Shown here: positions 25,115-34,278 of the stretch, piece by piece
Numbering within the stretch: position 1 is the first letter of the stretch
Layout: each line of letters opens with the position of its first letter
Source of the DNA: Pseudobdellovibrionaceae bacterium
Lineage (GTDB): Bacteria; Bdellovibrionota; Bdellovibrionia; Bdellovibrionales; Bdellovibrionaceae
Reading direction: 5' to 3'
Assembly (NCBI GenBank): GCA_016719575.1
Contig: JADJYV010000013.1
Coordinates: 372,001 to 436,000, forward strand
DNA length: 64,000 nt
Notes under the pieces: model-generated
Told to the model about the DNA's origin: nothing
The model's input: the letters and a program-made list of their open reading frames with translations, nothing else
Databases searched by the model: none
Translations under genes and position numbers: made by a program

Positions 25115-25969
25115 TTAGAAGTGAGTTTGCCAGATTTTTTGCAGATTCCTAAGCATCGCTTCTAAGTTTTTTAGGGGCAAGGACGTAGGGCCGTCGCAAA
25201 GGGCCGCTTCAGGATTAGGGTGAGTCTCAAGAAATATTCCATCCACACCGACCGCCATTGCGGCTCTTGCAAGGGGCCAAACCATTTCGCCACGTCCGCC
25301 GCTGCTTTCGCCAGTCGCGCCAGGTAGCTGTGTTGAGTGGGTGCAATCCATTATTACTGGGAAGCCAAGGTTGCGCATCTCAATCAATCCTGTCATATCG
25401 TTGATGAGGCGATTGTATCCGAAGGTCGTTCCCCTTTCGCAAAGGAGCAGTTTGCTGTTGCCGGCAGCGACAGCTTTGTTGGCGATAGCCTTCATGTCCC
25501 AGGGAGCTAAGAATTGGCCCTTTTTGATGTGAATCACTCGTTGAGTTTTTGCCGCCGCAACAAGTAGGTCTGTTTGTCTGGATAAAAAAGCCGGAATTTG
25601 CACGACATCTGCGACCTCAGCTGTCGCTTCGACTTGAATAGTTTCGTGTACATCCGTCAAAAGTGCGCAGCCCAGTTGGCTTTTAATTCTTTGCAAACTT
25701 TTAAGTGCGCTATCGGCACCGGGGCCGCGAAAGCTGCTGGCGCTTTGTCTGTTGGCCTTGTCAAAGGAGCACTTTAGGATCCATGGAATCCCTAACGCTT
25801 TTGTCACTCGTTGGATTTCTTTTCCAGTTTCTAAAACCATGCCTTCATCTTCAATAATATCTGGTCCAGCAAAAAGAACAAAATTTTTGGCATCTCCCCA
25901 AGTGATAGTGCCTTGAGGAGTTTGCATTGAAACTGTTTTTTCGAGAGCTTTGAAACCTGTGGTCAACAT
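25115..25969 (-). CDS. kdsA: 3-deoxy-8-phosphooctulonate synthase (Kdo-8-P synthase)
   Basis: KdsA condenses PEP with arabinose 5-phosphate to form Kdo 8-phosphate for LPS inner core. Diagnostic motifs are LKCSFDKANRQSASSFRGPG, LLTDVHE, PAFLSRQTDLL, DCTHSTQLPG and LETHPNPEAALCDGP. The length is 284 residues. In the segment FVLFAGPDIIED, residue 37 is Asp where metal-dependent enzymes have Cys and metal-free enzymes have Asn. It follows degT by 9 bases. The start ATG follows an AAGGA site. Confidence 0.93.
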   Translation of the reverse strand: MLTTGFKALEKTVSMQTPQGTITWGDAKNFVLFAGPDIIEDEGMVLETGKEIQRVTKALGIPWILKCSFDKANRQSASSFRGPGADSALKSLQRIKSQLGCALLTDVHETIQVEATAEVADVVQIPAFLSRQTDLLVAAAKTQRVIHIKKGQFLAPWDMKAIANKAVAAGNSKLLLCERGTTFGYNRLINDMTGLIEMRNLGFPVIMDCTHSTQLPGATGESSGGRGEMVWPLARAAMAVGVDGIFLETHPNPEAALCDGPTSLPLKNLEAMLRNLQKIWQTHF

Positions 25970-25978
25970 AAAAGATCC

Positions 25979-27088
25979 TTATTTTAGTGCAGCAACAACG
26001 GCAGCGATAATTTTATCTTGAGTTGCTGTATCCATGTCTGGATATATTGGCAAGCTGATAACATGTTCTGCTGCATGACGAGAGTTTGAAATATCATTTT
26101 GGCAGGGGGTGTTTTCTTTATACCAAGGCTGGTCAGGCATAGTGCGTGGATAGTGGATCGAGGACGGCACGCCAGCCTCTGTTAATTTTTTCTGAAATTC
26201 ACTGCGATTTCCAACAGAAAGCGTGTATTGGGCCCAAACACTCGTGCGATTAGCCTTGATCATGGGAACTGCAAAGCCTGGGATTTTTATTGCGGCGAAT
26301 GCTTTATTATAGGTGTCGGCGATCTTTTGTCGTTGCGCGACTTCCCAATCGTACCTTTCGAGCTTTGCTAAAAGGACGGCGCATTGAATGGTGTCAAGAC
26401 GTCCATTGACCCCCAAGCGCGTGTGATAGTAGCGAGATTCTGAGCCATGTTCGCGGATTTCTTTCATCGCTTTGAAGAGTTTTTCATCATTGGTGAAAAT
26501 CGCACCGCCATCGCCGTAGCAACCTAGGGGTTTTGCAGGGAAAAAGCTGGTTCCCCCAACAAGTGAGGCATTGCTGGACTTGCGATCCTTGTAGCTGGCG
26601 CCATAGCTTTGCGCAGCGTCTTCAATGACAAACAAGTTGTGTTTTTTGGCGATGGCATTGATTTCGTCCATGTCGGCCATTTGACCGTACAACGAGACTG
26701 GGATGATCGCTTTGGTTTTTGCAGTAATGGCCCGTTCGATAGCATTAGGGTCAATATTGTAAGTTACGGGATCGATATCGACGTAAACGGGCTTAGCGCC
26801 CACAAGACAAATAGTTTCAGCTGTGGCGATAAATGAGAATGCGGTGGTGATAACTTCATCACCGGGGCCGATTCCAAGGGCCATCATAGGAATAACGAGA
26901 GCATCTGTTCCGCTGGCGCAGGTGAGAGCGTATTTGGTCCCGGTGTGGGCTGCGAGTTTCGTTTCGAGTTCGACTACCTCTGGTCCGTTGACGTAAGCCC
27001 CATGATCAAGAACCTTTTGTATACGGGAGTCGATAGAGCTCTTTAGTGCGTTGTATTGGGTTTTCAGATCGATAAATGGAATACTCAT
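25979..27088 (-). CDS. DegT/DnrJ/EryC1 family sugar aminotransferase
   Basis: A PLP-dependent aminotransferase that makes amino sugars for LPS or surface glycans. The PLP lysine is Lys186 in SFFPAKPLGCYGDGG, and the Asp157 in IEDAAQSYGA binds the pyridine nitrogen. The N-terminus (FIDLKTQY) is typical. It is closest in feel to the UDP-2-acetamido-3-ketoglucuronate (WbpE-like) group, but the substrate cannot be told from sequence. It is the first gene of the degT-kdsA-24108 operon. Confidence 0.88.
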   Translation of the reverse strand: MSIPFIDLKTQYNALKSSIDSRIQKVLDHGAYVNGPEVVELETKLAAHTGTKYALTCASGTDALVIPMMALGIGPGDEVITTAFSFIATAETICLVGAKPVYVDIDPVTYNIDPNAIERAITAKTKAIIPVSLYGQMADMDEINAIAKKHNLFVIEDAAQSYGASYKDRKSSNASLVGGTSFFPAKPLGCYGDGGAIFTNDEKLFKAMKEIREHGSESRYYHTRLGVNGRLDTIQCAVLLAKLERYDWEVAQRQKIADTYNKAFAAIKIPGFAVPMIKANRTSVWAQYTLSVGNRSEFQKKLTEAGVPSSIHYPRTMPDQPWYKENTPCQNDISNSRHAAEHVISLPIYPDMDTATQDKIIAAVVAALK

Positions 27089-27297
27089 TGTTCCTCCTGA
27101 GTGAAGGTTTCATTATGTCTAGCTGGGTTGCGAAAGTCTATTTTTCCGGAGCAAAAAGGGCGGCAAATTATTTAAAGTTTTATGGCAATCTGTGTGTTTT
27201 AAGACGCAGGACCGCATGACGATCTGAATCAATCTGTGGCTATTAGTAGACGATTGGATAGGCTTTTGATTTTATGGACCTTTGCTAGGAGGACTCA

Positions 27298-28656
27298 ATG
27301 ATTTCAGTTGTTCTTTCGGGGGGAAGTGGCACACGTCTGTGGCCAGTTTCTAGGGCTCATTTTCCGAAACAATTTTGTGATCTTTTTGAAGATTCATTGC
27401 AATCCTTGACGCTGAAAAGGTGTGAGAAATTGGGGCCTCTTTGGATTGTCACTGGTGAAGGCTTAAAGACTCTAACAGAGTCAAATTTAAAAGAACTCGC
27501 AATCAAGAATACCAATATTATTTATGAGCCAGTTGCCAAAAATACGGCACCAGCAATAGCTATTTTATCTCAGATTTTAACCCAGCGGGGCTTAGGCGAC
27601 GAGGTGGTTGGCGTTTTTCCTTCTGATCAGTTGATTAAAAACGAAGAATCTTTTTATGCCGCTGTTCGCGAAGCCGAGGGCCTTGCCAATGCAGGTCAAA
27701 TCGTCACCCTTGGAATTAAACCTGACCATCCGGCAACTGGCTACGGATATATTCAAAAGGATAAGACATCGAATAAAGTTTTGAAGTTTCATGAGAAGCC
27801 TTCGCTTGAGGTCGCAAAAACATTTTTATCTTCCGGTGATTTTTTCTGGAATGCGGGAATGTTTATTTTTAAAGTTAGTGTTTTGCTTGAAATGCTTGCG
27901 AGGTGCCAGCCGCAGATTTTTGCACTTGTCTCTGACTTAAAGTCAGATGCTAGCAATTTAAAAGAGATTTATTCGCAGTTTCCTAGTATTTCTATTGATT
28001 ATGCCTTGATAGAAAAACTAAGTCCCGAGGAGCTGGCTTGTGTACCAGCCGATATGGCGTGGAGTGATGTTGGATCTTGGGACGCAGTCGCGCAGGTTTC
28101 AGAGTCCTCTCATCCGAACTCGACAATTGAAATTCAGGGCCAGAATAATTTTGTTTTTGGCTGCGAAGATAAGGCTTATTCTTTTGTCGGAACGAGTGAC
28201 TTGATTCTTGTTGATACGGCCGATGCCGTCGTTGTGATTAAAAAAGGTCATTCGCAAGAGGTCAGGCAGGTGGTTGAGGCTTTGCAGCGCGAAGGGTCTT
28301 CTTTGGTTAAGGATCATCCATTTGAAAAGAGGCCGTGGGGGGCTTTCGAGATTTTGCGGAACTCGGAGCGTTTTAAGTCTAAGGTGATAACAGTGAACGC
28401 TCTGTCTCAAATTTCTTATCAGTCGCACAGCAAGCGAGCCGAGCATTGGATCATTACCAAGGGGCGAGGCGAAGTTGTACTGAATGATCAGGTTATTGCT
28501 GTTCAAGAGGGGAGTCATGTTTATATTCCCATAGGGGCAAAACACAGGATTAAAAATACCTCGATGGAGGCACTTGAGTTTGTTGAAGTGCAATTGGGAA
28601 CCTACTTTGGTGAAGATGATATTGTTCGTTATTCTGACGATTATCACCGTGTATAA
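27298..28656 (+). CDS. manC: mannose-1-phosphate guanylyltransferase / mannose-6-phosphate isomerase
   Basis: A bifunctional enzyme that makes GDP-mannose and interconverts mannose-6-P and fructose-6-P for surface polysaccharide. The N-terminal nucleotidyltransferase domain has VVLSGGSGTRLWPVSRAHFP, and the C-terminal cupin has RPWGAFEIL then YQSHSKRAEHWIITKGRGEV. The 452-residue length is right. An AGGAGG site precedes the ATG. Only 23 bases separate it from the OmpA-type gene, so they may be cotranscribed. Confidence 0.93.
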   Translation: MISVVLSGGSGTRLWPVSRAHFPKQFCDLFEDSLQSLTLKRCEKLGPLWIVTGEGLKTLTESNLKELAIKNTNIIYEPVAKNTAPAIAILSQILTQRGLGDEVVGVFPSDQLIKNEESFYAAVREAEGLANAGQIVTLGIKPDHPATGYGYIQKDKTSNKVLKFHEKPSLEVAKTFLSSGDFFWNAGMFIFKVSVLLEMLARCQPQIFALVSDLKSDASNLKEIYSQFPSISIDYALIEKLSPEELACVPADMAWSDVGSWDAVAQVSESSHPNSTIEIQGQNNFVFGCEDKAYSFVGTSDLILVDTADAVVVIKKGHSQEVRQVVEALQREGSSLVKDHPFEKRPWGAFEILRNSERFKSKVITVNALSQISYQSHSKRAEHWIITKGRGEVVLNDQVIAVQEGSHVYIPIGAKHRIKNTSMEALEFVEVQLGTYFGEDDIVRYSDDYHRV

Positions 28657-28679
28657 TTTTTTTGAGGATATTTAGTAAG

Positions 28680-30080
28680 ATGAGTTTATTAAAATTGAGT
28701 TTTCTTATTGGGTCGCTGTTATTTGCTAATTTTTCTCGGGCAAATGTGCTCGGCACGGATGCTCAGAATTTTAATCCGACAACAAATGGCTTAGACTTTG
28801 TCACGGTCCATTCTTCTGCGACTTTAGATCCAGGGATAGTCAATATCGGATTTTTTTTGAATTATGCAGTGAACTCTCTTCCTTATGTGTACGGAGTTGG
28901 TGGATCCGCTCAATCACGAACTCGGTTTAGCGATCGTCTTTTGTCATCAGATTTAAACTTTGGCCTCGGAATAAAGGACAATTGGGATGTTGGGGTTTCT
29001 TTTCCTTATTTGTGGTCCCAGAAAATTGATGATGATGGTTTGCTTGGTAGATATGGAAATACGGGGGCGACGGGACAGAGAATAAATACAAAATATCGAT
29101 TTTATCGTGGCGAAGAGTGGAGTTGGGCTGCGATTGCGTCTGTCGACCAGAGTCTTATTGAGAACAATCCCTATACGGGTGAGGGACCGCGTCCAACATA
29201 TAATCTTGAGTTTGCATCTGATGTCATGGTGAAAAATATTCTGTTTGGATTTAACCTTGGTCATCGTTGGCGCCATCCGGGAACGAGTCTCGCCGCGACT
29301 TACGGAATTTCTCCGCTTCCGAATCAGTGGATATATTCAGTTGCTGGAAGTTACTTGATGCCAAGTCTTGATACGAAGGTTATTTGGGAGTTGTTTGGGA
29401 GTTACCCCTCGAGTAAGCATGAAAGTGCTACGATTCAGAATGCGAGTGATAGAGAGCGTTCTTCGCTTGAAACCTTAATTGGCCTAAAGTGGGACAAGAC
29501 AACCAACTTGGCTTTTCACTTTGGCGGCGGTACTGAAATTTATCACGGAACAGGGACTCCAGCATGGAGGATCTACTCAGGAGTGAACTATGCCTTTGGC
29601 CCCGTTTGGGGGCAAAAGAGCTCGCTTGAGGCCACGGCTCCGCCGAATGAAAGTACGATTGAAAAACCACCTGCAAAAGTACAAAATTTTACACTGACAT
29701 TTTTGCGGTTTAAATTTGATTCAACAGAGCTTGATCCCAGTTCGTATAAAAATTTAGATATTGTTGTGAAGATGATTCGCGAGACGCCGGGAGTTCAGAA
29801 GGTCGTGATTGAAGGGCATACAGATTCCGTCGGCTCCCATGCGTACAATTTGACCTTAAGTCAAAAGCGCGCGGCAGCAGTGAAGGATTATTTAAAAGAG
29901 CGGCTGCCTGAGCTTTCTAAGGTGGATTTTAAAGCAGAAGGTTACGGTCCAGATCGGCCGATTGAGAGCAATGCAAACTATCAGGGCCGTGCGCGAAATC
30001 GCCGTGTTGTCGTCCGGGTTACGCGTAAGACGATGGGGGCCGATAGACCTGATGTCGAGGAAAGCTCTATCACATTTTAG
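28680..30080 (+). CDS. outer-membrane beta-barrel protein with OmpA C-terminal domain
   Basis: A signal peptide (LSFLIGSLLFANFSRA) is followed by ~300 residues of alternating hydrophobic/polar beta-strand pattern typical of a barrel. A Pro-rich linker then leads to an OmpA peptidoglycan-binding domain: RFKFDSTELDPSSYKNLDIV, IEGHTDSVGSHAYN and ARNRRVVVRV, which include the Asp and Arg that bind diaminopimelate. The ATG at 28680 is preferred to an upstream TTG at 28662. The role is likely to link the outer membrane to peptidoglycan. Confidence 0.85.
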   Translation: MSLLKLSFLIGSLLFANFSRANVLGTDAQNFNPTTNGLDFVTVHSSATLDPGIVNIGFFLNYAVNSLPYVYGVGGSAQSRTRFSDRLLSSDLNFGLGIKDNWDVGVSFPYLWSQKIDDDGLLGRYGNTGATGQRINTKYRFYRGEEWSWAAIASVDQSLIENNPYTGEGPRPTYNLEFASDVMVKNILFGFNLGHRWRHPGTSLAATYGISPLPNQWIYSVAGSYLMPSLDTKVIWELFGSYPSSKHESATIQNASDRERSSLETLIGLKWDKTTNLAFHFGGGTEIYHGTGTPAWRIYSGVNYAFGPVWGQKSSLEATAPPNESTIEKPPAKVQNFTLTFLRFKFDSTELDPSSYKNLDIVVKMIRETPGVQKVVIEGHTDSVGSHAYNLTLSQKRAAAVKDYLKERLPELSKVDFKAEGYGPDRPIESNANYQGRARNRRVVVRVTRKTMGADRPDVEESSITF

Positions 30081-30174
30081 TCAGTTAAATTTTTTCTATT
30101 AAACTATGCATCAACTCATAGTCTGTATTGAAAATACTTGGACATAGAATAGCCTTGGGTATGAGGGGGATTTT

Positions 30175-31026
30175 ATGTCTAAAATGTTTTTTTCGGCCGT
30201 AGTCTTGGGATTTTTATCAGTTTCTGTTTCTTATGGATTGCCATTGCCAAAATCTGGAATGAGCCTTCAGTCATTGCCTGATAGTTTTGGTGAGAACTTT
30301 GATTTCGAGGGAATTGTTGGCTTGTCAAATTGCTCTGGAGCCTTGATCCGTCTTGAAAACTCAAAAGAGGGAGATCCAGCATTAGTTCTAACGAATGGGC
30401 ATTGTTTGGAGTTTGGTTTTCCTGAGCCGGGGGAGTTCGTTTATGGCAAACCAAGCACGCGATCCTTTCAGCTATTTGACTCGAATAAGAAAGTTGTCGG
30501 TCGCTTGAAAGCAACTCAGGTTGTTTATTCAACGATGACAAAGACGGATATGACAATTTACAAATTGCGGGAGACTTATGCTGAAATTAAGTCGCAATAC
30601 AATGTTAATCCGCTGTTGTTGTCATCCTTGCACCCTGATGTGGCTGATCCTATCGAGGTGATTTCTGGTTATTGGAGACGAGGTTATAATTGTTCAATTG
30701 AGACTTTTGTCTCCCAGCTGAAAGAAGCTGGCTGGGTAAGTGAGGATTCAGTTCGGTATTCGCGACCCGGATGCGAGGTCATTGGGGGAACTTCTGGTTC
30801 ACCGATAATTCACGCCGTTAACCGTTCTGTTATCGGAGTTAATAATACGGGTAATGAAGACGGTCAAGAGTGTTCAATGAACAATCCTTGTGAAATTGAT
30901 AAAGATGGCAATATCAGCGCTCAAAAGGGTTACTCTTACGGTCAGCAAACTTATTGGGTCTATACCTGCTTAAATCAGTACAATGAGTTAGATATAAACG
31001 TAGCAGGGTGTTTGCTGCCACATTAG
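30175..31026 (+). CDS. secreted trypsin-like serine protease
   Basis: A signal peptide (FFSAVVLGFLSVSVSYG) is followed by a chymotrypsin-fold domain. The catalytic triad is recognisable: His in VLTNGHCLE, Asp in KTDMTIYKL, Ser in GGTSGSPII. Several Cys pairs are present, including one near the C-terminus. Predatory bacteria carry many such exported proteases, so a role in prey digestion or envelope remodelling is plausible. It starts after a GAGGGGG site. Confidence 0.88.
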   Translation: MSKMFFSAVVLGFLSVSVSYGLPLPKSGMSLQSLPDSFGENFDFEGIVGLSNCSGALIRLENSKEGDPALVLTNGHCLEFGFPEPGEFVYGKPSTRSFQLFDSNKKVVGRLKATQVVYSTMTKTDMTIYKLRETYAEIKSQYNVNPLLLSSLHPDVADPIEVISGYWRRGYNCSIETFVSQLKEAGWVSEDSVRYSRPGCEVIGGTSGSPIIHAVNRSVIGVNNTGNEDGQECSMNNPCEIDKDGNISAQKGYSYGQQTYWVYTCLNQYNELDINVAGCLLPH

Positions 31027-31035
31027 GAAAAACAG

Positions 31036-31062
31036 GACGACTCAATCTCACTTTGAGTCGTC
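31036..31062 (+). terminator. hairpin after the protease gene
   Basis: A perfect 10-bp stem (GACGACTCAA / TTGAGTCGTC) with a 7-base loop lies 9 bases after the stop codon. There is no T run, so it may be a factor-assisted terminator or an mRNA stabiliser. Confidence 0.55.
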
Positions 31063-31112
31063 AAAGTCCTAATCAAATTTAAGAAGTTCGCCAAAAATTC
31101 CGATCTATATCC

Positions 31113-31168
31113 TACATGTGATTTTTAAGCGTGCATCCTTTTTGCATCATTGTTTGGTATCACATGTA
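31113..31168. promoter_or_regulatory. inverted repeat upstream of the VWA lipoprotein
   Basis: TACATGTGAT (31113-31122) and ATCACATGTA (31159-31168) form a perfect 10-bp inverted repeat with a 36-base spacer. It ends 18 bases before the ATG of the next gene. It could be a regulator-binding site pair or an mRNA leader stem. The spacer holds two TGCATC copies. Function is unknown. Confidence 0.35.
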
Positions 31169-31186
31169 CGCTGTGTAGGGGGAATA

Positions 31187-32023
31187 ATGAAGTCGCAAAT
31201 TAGATGGGGACTATTAGCTGGAATTTTTGGATCATTCCTGTTGATGTTTCAAAACTGTTCTCAGGTGTCGTTTACTCCTGATGCGGCAAACTTAGCCAAT
31301 TCTGTAGATGGACTTAGCGCCAATGATAGTGGAACAGACCCTAATTGCCGTATTGATTACGCAAATGCTGCGGCAGATGTGAAAGTTCTTTTTTTAGTTG
31401 ATGCCTCGGGCTCAAATGAAAACAGTGGTGCAACTATTGGTACAGATCCCGGGCAGGTTTGGCGGCTTGCTACTTTGAACACCTTTGTTGATGCATATAA
31501 AAACAAAAATAATTTTTTCTATGGTCTATTAACCTTTCAAGGAACCACGGCGAAGCCTCAGATTTCTTCGGGCGGAGCAGGGGTTTTTACTAATAACCTG
31601 TCAACGGTCGCTCAAGGTATAGCCAGTTTTGATGCCAACATTGATGGCGGGAACACCCCTTACGATGCAGCATTGAACTTAGCAAAGAGTGTCATTATGG
31701 CGGATTTGGCTATTCCCTCTTCGAAACCAACCGCTTATGCAGTAGTTATGATTTCAGATGGGGTTCCTACCAACGATCGATACAAAGGTGTTAATGGTGT
31801 CACGAACCTAAAGGCGGACGTAAAGTCTTTAGTTGATCTTGCTCCTGGTAAGATCACGGTGAATTCCGTTTTCCTTTACAACGCAGCTAAGCCGTCGAAC
31901 TCTGAGGAGCAGTATCTTCGCGCAATGGCTAGCGTTGGTGGTGGTGCCTTTATTTTTGCTGACTCAAAGCAGACAATTTCAATTGCTGATTCAATTCGAG
32001 TGTCTCAAGAGATTTGCCAGTAA
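31187..32023 (+). CDS. von Willebrand factor A domain lipoprotein
   Basis: The start at 31187 (after TAGGGGG) gives a lipoprotein signal ending LLMFQNC, Cys24. The VWA domain follows, with the MIDAS motif VDASGSNENSG, a Thr in DGGNTPYDAALN and an Asp in VMISDGVPTND. Such domains bind proteins through a metal ion. The F-Q-N-C lipobox is unlike the usual L-[AS]-[GA]-C but recurs in the 28-haem cytochrome in this window. Partner unknown. Confidence 0.82.
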   Translation: MKSQIRWGLLAGIFGSFLLMFQNCSQVSFTPDAANLANSVDGLSANDSGTDPNCRIDYANAAADVKVLFLVDASGSNENSGATIGTDPGQVWRLATLNTFVDAYKNKNNFFYGLLTFQGTTAKPQISSGGAGVFTNNLSTVAQGIASFDANIDGGNTPYDAALNLAKSVIMADLAIPSSKPTAYAVVMISDGVPTNDRYKGVNGVTNLKADVKSLVDLAPGKITVNSVFLYNAAKPSNSEEQYLRAMASVGGGAFIFADSKQTISIADSIRVSQEICQ

Positions 32024-32080
32024 TTCTATGAAGTCAGGACCTGTAAAATCTATTTACAGGCCTGATATGCCCTCATTTTT

Positions 32081-33121
32081 TTAAAAGATGGAATCCAAAT
32101 TGTCGAAGCAATACATTCTTGGCAGGTTTAGATTTTTTCCGTGGACACTTCCAACGCCGTCAATGATTGTGTACTTGCGCCGTTTAACATCATTTCGCCA
32201 TTGGGACTTGGTATCTTTAAGGCGAATATCAATAAGCGCTTTTAACTTGCTTTCGGTACTAGTCAAACGTGCTGTTCTGACTTTGTATTCCCACTCAATA
32301 AATCGAGATTCTTTGATGCTTCCATTCTGGGTTACGATATCAAACATCAGCAAATAGGTTCTTAAGTCCGAAATTTCGACTCGGTCAACATATTGAAGGG
32401 CCTGCTTGTGGTACTGGCGAGCGGCTTCAATTTGCAGTGAGATATATTCGGGTCTGGTTAAAAGATTTTGAATTTCTTTTTTCCAACTGGGAATAAAAGA
32501 TCCATCAGAACTATAGAGATTTTTGCGCGCCCAAAGGACGCTATAATCGGCGGGAGTGGTGGCAATTTCTATACTTTCGGCGTCGCGGTCAGAGATATTA
32601 TTGAGTGTAAGTCCAAGATTTTTTGGCCTCCAGGACGTCGCCTTTTTCCAGGTTTCAATCATACTAAGGATGGATTTGTAGTGAGCTGGAGAAAAGGACG
32701 CCGCAAATTCAGCGGGATATGAATGCTCCATTTCGGCGAGGAGAGGCTGCAGAGAGCTTGTTCCGAGGGTTTGATTTAGTAGACCTGCACTGAGACCCAT
32801 CCCATCGAAGTCATTGGAAATATTCGCCCACCCATCGCTGCCCTCGAAGCTACCTGAAATGCTCAGGGCGATTGCAAGCGACCTGCGTGCGGTTAAATTT
32901 AAGGCGGGACTCCAGGCGATGCCTTCAAAACTGAGAGGGGAGCAAAAATGGAGGCCTGGCGGTAGGGCAGAGGTCGGGGTGTCATTAGGTATCTTGGTGA
33001 TGGCTTCATTGGTTACAAGCTGCGCCTGCGGTGTTTCAAACTTACCACCGCAAGAAGTCAATTGAGCAACAAAGCCTATGGCCACTATGATTTGCAGTAA
33101 TGTTTGAAAAGTGTATTTCAT
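32081..33121 (-). CDS. lipoprotein, possibly lysozyme/chitosanase-like
   Basis: The ATG at 33121 gives a lipoprotein signal peptide ending QLTSC; an upstream start would add 24 residues without a signal. The mature part has ALSISGSFEGSDGWANISND followed by FDGMGLSAGLLNQTLGTSSL, which resembles the catalytic start of lysozyme-like or chitosanase-like enzymes, where a Glu and a nearby Asp act together (E in FEG, D in FDGMG). I cannot confirm the family by eye. A peptidoglycan or glycan hydrolase role is a hypothesis. 346 residues. Confidence 0.55.
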   Translation of the reverse strand: MKYTFQTLLQIIVAIGFVAQLTSCGGKFETPQAQLVTNEAITKIPNDTPTSALPPGLHFCSPLSFEGIAWSPALNLTARRSLAIALSISGSFEGSDGWANISNDFDGMGLSAGLLNQTLGTSSLQPLLAEMEHSYPAEFAASFSPAHYKSILSMIETWKKATSWRPKNLGLTLNNISDRDAESIEIATTPADYSVLWARKNLYSSDGSFIPSWKKEIQNLLTRPEYISLQIEAARQYHKQALQYVDRVEISDLRTYLLMFDIVTQNGSIKESRFIEWEYKVRTARLTSTESKLKALIDIRLKDTKSQWRNDVKRRKYTIIDGVGSVHGKNLNLPRMYCFDNLDSIF

Positions 33122-33254
33122 CACTGAAATATCGTCGTAAAATTTATTGAGCTTAAATCTTGTGAATAGTGTGCGCTCTTTAGACAAGACCAAGGTGGGG
33201 ACTTGACTCTAGTTTGGGCCCTATGAAACAATTTTTCATAACAAGGGGGCTGCT

Positions 33255-33725
33255 ATGAAGCTATTTACAATGATGGTGCTGCTACTGCTGGCTTTCTCTT
33301 CGCAAAGTTATGCCATTGCTCGAGCACAGTTTTTGGGGATGCAGGCAATGATCAACGTTACCAATCCCTCTATGGGAGATTTGGACCCCGATGCCATTGA
33401 GCTTTATCGCGCAATGAATGTTCCGATCCAAGATTCTTTTTTGGGCCCAGGCAAAGCGATTGTCATAGGTAATAAGCTGTTAAACCTGACCTGTGTGAGT
33501 CGTCGTGACAAGGGATTTGAGTGCAGTTTTCTTATTCAAAGGAGTCCGCAAACTACGATCGATTCGTCTCGTGGTTTTATCCGGTTTGTATCTTCGGGAG
33601 TAGAGGCGGAAGAAGTGTTTCGAAAGTTTAATCTCAGTGGCGGCAGTTTTAAATATACAAGTATCGATCAGCGCTTAACAATTTCTGCCGAGCCAAATCA
33701 GTTTGTTCTGCAATACCAAGAATAG
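33255..33725 (+). CDS. secreted protein of unknown function
   Basis: A signal peptide (MVLLLLAFSSQSYA) precedes a ~135-residue mature domain with no motif I recognise, only two Cys (LTCVSRRDKGFECSF) that could form a disulfide. It lies just upstream of the thioredoxin-like gene at 33763, 37 bases away, so it may be cotranscribed with it. No function is proposed. Confidence 0.6.
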   Translation: MKLFTMMVLLLLAFSSQSYAIARAQFLGMQAMINVTNPSMGDLDPDAIELYRAMNVPIQDSFLGPGKAIVIGNKLLNLTCVSRRDKGFECSFLIQRSPQTTIDSSRGFIRFVSSGVEAEEVFRKFNLSGGSFKYTSIDQRLTISAEPNQFVLQYQE

Positions 33726-33762
33726 TCTTTACCAAAAAATGCAGCTCGACAAGCATGGTCGT

Positions 33763-34278
33763 ATGAGAAATTTATTTTTGATAAGCACGGCTCTAGTGAT
33801 CGGCACAGCTGCTGTCGTTGCTGTTCTTAAGTTTCAAGATCCGAGAAGTGTTGAAAATTTTAGTTTGGATTTGATTAAAAGTGCGGATTCTATTTTAGAA
33901 AATAAAATCTCTAAAGAGCCTCAAGTTATTATTGTGAATTTTTGGGCATCATGGTGTCCTCCCTGTATCGCAGAGACCCCTTCAATGTTGAAATTTGCAA
34001 AAGCGCACTCTGAAAAGCTTCAATTAATCTTGGTTTCAGAAGACAGCTCTTCTAAGGAAATTCGTGATTTTGTAAAACTGTTTAATGATATTTATGCCGT
34101 CAATATGAGAGTGATTTGGGATGCTAGCAGAAAGCTAGGGCAAAATTTTAAAGTTTATAAAATGCCCGAGACTTTTGTTTTTAATCGAAGCGGAAAGCTC
34201 TTAATGCAGCTTTCTGGATCTGTTGACTGGTCTGAGCCTGAACTGCAAAAAAAGATTACTGAACATTTCCAAAATTAA
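33763..34278 (+). CDS. thioredoxin-fold membrane protein with WCPPC
   Basis: A signal anchor (LFLISTALVIGTAAVVAVL) leads to a thioredoxin-like domain with the active site WCPPC (Cys65, Cys68) in VNFWASWC, and the cis-Pro in YKMPETFV. It is a paralogue of the protein at 19614 (WCGPC). The position next to the 29-haem cytochrome gene, with a convergent 23-base overlap, makes a role in reducing the CxxCH thiols before haem attachment plausible. The start could also be 33739. WCPPC-type sites are common in CcmG/ResA-type proteins. Confidence 0.8.
   Translation: MRNLFLISTALVIGTAAVVAVLKFQDPRSVENFSLDLIKSADSILENKISKEPQVIIVNFWASWCPPCIAETPSMLKFAKAHSEKLQLILVSEDSSSKEIRDFVKLFNDIYAVNMRVIWDASRKLGQNFKVYKMPETFVFNRSGKLLMQLSGSVDWSEPELQKKITEHFQN

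Noticed and set aside
28662..28679. TTG start for the OmpA-type protein
   Set aside because: The ATG at 28680 gives a normal signal peptide; the extra six residues have no support.
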